DNA from: Pirellulales bacterium
GTDB taxonomy: Bacteria > Planctomycetota > Planctomycetia > Pirellulales > Thermoguttaceae
Assembly (NCBI GenBank): GCA_030605745.1
Contig: JAUWHT010000437.1
Coordinates: 1-6,740, forward strand
Reading direction: 5' to 3'
Length of the DNA: 6,740 bases
Notes under the pieces: model-generated
What the model was told of the DNA's origin: nothing
Databases searched by the model: none
What the model saw: only the letters and a program-made list of their open reading frames with translations
Part shown: positions 4,756 to 6,740 of the stretch, one piece after another
How the letters are laid out: the number at the start of each line of letters is the position of its first letter
Numbering within the stretch: position 1 is the first letter of the stretch
Position numbers and translations under genes: made by a program

Positions 4756-4895
4756 TTCACCACGGAGGCACGGAGGACACGGAGAAAAGGCTTTGATTGG
4801 AGTTTTGATAGCTTGCGTCAGACATCAAAGTGTTTTCAACAACGTCATTGAAAATATTAGGCTTCCAATAATCTCCGTGTCCTCCGTGGTGAGAA
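4756..4895. repeat. Palindromic CACGGAGG repeat element
   Basis: Inverted arms of 16 perfectly matching bases (4769-4784 and 4873-4888; CACGGAGGACACGGAG and its complement) enclose 88 nt. The left arm carries one extra CACGGAGG unit (4761-4768), so an alternative 12-base pairing exists (4757-4768 with 4881-4892). The interior is A+T-rich and holds further complementary pairs, such as ATTGGA (4796-4801) with TCCAAT (4864-4869), and TTTTCA with TGAAAA around 4833-4855. It fills the gap between the large hydrolase gene and dgkA. I recall CACGGAGG-type sequences dispersed in several bacterial phyla, including planctomycetes. A transcript from either direction would fold strongly, but there is no T-run to make it a standard terminator. 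Confidence 0.75.
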
Positions 4896-4902
4896 ATCCG
4901 GG

Positions 4903-6740
4903 TTAGGGGGCAATATGGAATGTATCGGCATCCAGGTCGATGGTCACGGTGGTGCCGTCGGCAAAGGTTGTTCGCTGTTTGCGGTACTTCTTGTCCAGAA
5001 ACTCGTGGTTGGTCATTTCCAACAGACCGACCCTTTCGTGCAGAGCGCACATCGTTCGCACGCGGGTCAATTCGGCTTCATTCGGATTCAGTGACATGTA
5101 GGGTAAACCGGCGTTGGCCAAGCCGTGCAGATAGCCCGAGTCATTCTTTGGGATTCCATGTACTCCTTTACCGACCAACCAGGGCACCAGAATCGCATCG
5201 TGGTAGACGAGACTGAACAGCGGAACGGGTATGCCCACGGCCGGACTGTTCGTAACCCAGGGAGCCGGATCCAACATGAATGGTGCCCAATATACCATGT
5301 CGAGATGGGGAATGGCCCAATCGGCTGGTTCCTCCGAGCTAACGATCCCCACCTGCGTTCGGATGAAATCCAGGCAGTCGCCCCAGCACTTCAGGCAATC
5401 CGCCCGGGTCGCAGGGTGCTCGGGATTGTAACATTCCTTCGGTGGCACAAGCGCAAATCCATCTAGGTACGCACCGCGCAGCTTCACCCCGTGCGCCAGG
5501 ATTAGCCGATAGTTCTTTTTTACGTGTCCCAAGGCCAGGCGAGGGCAACGGGAGGACATTTTTCCACCTTCGCAGTGGTTGGCGAACCGCCGGGTGCCGT
5601 CGGCACGAATGATGGTGTGGCGTTCGTTATAGGACTTGGTATCAAGATAGTAATCGTAATAGTTGTCGTGGACGGCAAAGATATAGCCCAACTCGTCACA
5701 AGTATCGGCGAAAAGACACATCCCATTCCAGCCGCCCGCTTCGGGACAGGGCGGCAAGTTGTCGGGATGCAGACCGTAGCCGCGGAATTGCCAGGCGTCC
5801 AGGTGCACATAGGCACGCTTCATACCTTTGGCGGCCAGTTTCGGCGCCAATTTGCGAAGCTGTTCGGCCCGCTGGTCGAAACGCCGGAGGTAGTAGTTTT
5901 TCGCCGGATTCTCTTTGTCGTAGATACTTGATGACGGCCGAACATTATGGAGTATCATGATGGGGATACAGGGCGAGCCGATCACCTTTCCGACGATCGG
6001 GCTGCGGGTGATTTTCTCCTTCAGCGACACAAACAGACCGGTCTCGATGGCGTAGCGGCGGTAGTGTTTGGCCAGGTCAACGTAATTGCCCTTCTCAAAG
6101 AAGCAGAGCCTCGCTCGACGGGGATAGGTCAGTTTCCCCAGGGAATGTATCCATCGTGGTGCAGCGTGGGTAGGTCCGCCGGGAGGGTGCTTGAACTCAC
6201 AGGCGGCGTCCACCGGCGTTTCCAGGATCACCATCGCCGCTGATTGGCCCTTCAAGTGTCCCCACCAGGGCATATAAAGCCGCCCGTTGCACAGCCCGTT
6301 CATGCCGATCCGGGCCTTCTTGGGCCAGTTTCGCGGCACCAGCATCCCCTGCATATTGGGGACCACCGTGAAATCCGACGAATCAGGGGTGAAGCCCTTG
6401 GGCCAGAGAAGCTGCTTGATTGCCACCATCTTCTCCGTTGGAACCACCTCGCAGACCAGGTCTTCCTCCGTCCCCTCCAGGCACACGAACAGTTGCAGGT
6501 CCAGATCTAATGTCTGGCCTTCGTGCTGGAATTGGCTAAGGTGAATTTTCACGCCCGACTTGAACCCGGTCTCGTAGGGAGAAATCTCGATCTTACCGGC
6601 ATCAGCCAGCCTGAGCGGGAAGACTTTGCCTGCCACTTCAACGCTGAGATCGTCCGCTGCCGAGGGCAGCAGCTTCCACGTGATGGGACCGGCCTCGACC
6701 ATCATACTGAGGTCCGCAGTGTTGAGGATCACCTTGTGTC
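4903..6740 (-). CDS. Large glycoside hydrolase-like protein, possibly related to GH101/GH129 or DUF5696 (5' end outside window)
   Basis: At least 612 codons, open to the right edge without a stop. The apparent GTG at 6732 is unlikely to be the true start because the frame continues as HKV to position 6738; the signal peptide and first strands are probably outside the window. Residues below count from that GTG. The first 230 are beta-rich (MVEAGPITWKLLPS, then LDLDLQLFVCLEG), like the N-terminal sandwich of GH101-type enzymes. About 245-580 looks like a TIM barrel: KRAYVHLDAW (305-314), FAVHDNYYDYY (352-362), GAYLDGF (420-426, candidate nucleophile D424), and VSSEEPADW (464-472, candidate acid/base E467 or E468) about 43 residues later. 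A short beta tail ends TVTIDLDADTFHIAP. Family and residue roles are inferred from layout, not from a confident match. Its substrate is unknown; extracellular glycans are plausible. It shares strand with the GH5-like gene but is separated from it by dgkA. Confidence 0.6.
   Translation of the reverse strand, partial: HKVILNTADLSMMVEAGPITWKLLPSAADDLSVEVAGKVFPLRLADAGKIEISPYETGFKSGVKIHLSQFQHEGQTLDLDLQLFVCLEGTEEDLVCEVVPTEKMVAIKQLLWPKGFTPDSSDFTVVPNMQGMLVPRNWPKKARIGMNGLCNGRLYMPWWGHLKGQSAAMVILETPVDAACEFKHPPGGPTHAAPRWIHSLGKLTYPRRARLCFFEKGNYVDLAKHYRRYAIETGLFVSLKEKITRSPIVGKVIGSPCIPIMILHNVRPSSSIYDKENPAKNYYLRRFDQRAEQLRKLAPKLAAKGMKRAYVHLDAWQFRGYGLHPDNLPPCPEAGGWNGMCLFADTCDELGYIFAVHDNYYDYYLDTKSYNERHTIIRADGTRRFANHCEGGKMSSRCPRLALGHVKKNYRLILAHGVKLRGAYLDGFALVPPKECYNPEHPATRADCLKCWGDCLDFIRTQVGIVSSEEPADWAIPHLDMVYWAPFMLDPAPWVTNSPAVGIPVPLFSLVYHDAILVPWLVGKGVHGIPKNDSGYLHGLANAGLPYMSLNPNEAELTRVRTMCALHERVGLLEMTNHEFLDKKYRKQRTTFADGTTVTIDLDADTFHIAP

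Overview
The window reads as a planctomycete-like chromosome segment. It is G+C-rich, several genes have poor Shine-Dalgarno sites, and the intergenic gaps hold short dispersed repeats of a kind I recall from planctomycete genomes. The lineage is an inference from style; there is no marker gene here.

Layout. Positions 1-240 hold a G+C-rich, hairpin-forming stretch and a good sigma70-type promoter (166-194). A plus-strand phosphate operon follows: a Na+/phosphate cotransporter-family protein (241-1374) and a separate PhoU-domain protein (1400-2095). The rest is on the minus strand, read from right to left. A large glycoside hydrolase-like protein (4903 to beyond 6740) is cut by the window edge. 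Next come a palindromic CACGGAGG repeat (4756-4895), a diacylglycerol/undecaprenol kinase dgkA (4335-4727), a secreted GH5-like glycosidase (2972-4045), and a PIN/VapC-family toxin with a small partner protein (2386-2868 and 2201-2389).

The most interesting part is 2108-4290, which looks like the remains of an integron. Reading the minus strand from right to left, it holds: a 19-codon, plus-strand fragment resembling the start of a tyrosine recombinase (4196-4252); a divergent promoter, TTGACG-N17-TAGGTT (4131-4159), placed like an integron Pc; a core-like heptamer GTTGTGC (4068-4074); the GH5-like gene; a 57-nt foldable attC-like site ending in GTTAGGC (2899-2955); the toxin-antitoxin pair; and the start of a second attC-like site, GCATAAC (2200-2206), which overlaps the antitoxin stop codon. 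The heptamer opening the first cassette is the exact complement of the R''-like heptamer at its end (7 of 7). The second cassette matches 6 of 7. This is what circularised cassettes predict. Both ends of the module run into inverted copies of one 33-nt repeat (32 of 33 identical), and heptamer tandem repeats lie just outside. The array therefore appears decayed and bracketed by repeats, with the integrase lost.

How the genes work together: the transporter and PhoU protein form a phosphate-uptake unit; DgkA recycles lipid; the two glycosidase-like proteins suggest polysaccharide use; the GH5-like and toxin-antitoxin genes look like acquired cassettes. The integron reading is the main claim to test. 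It rests on arrangement and short motifs, not on a recognisable full-length integrase.
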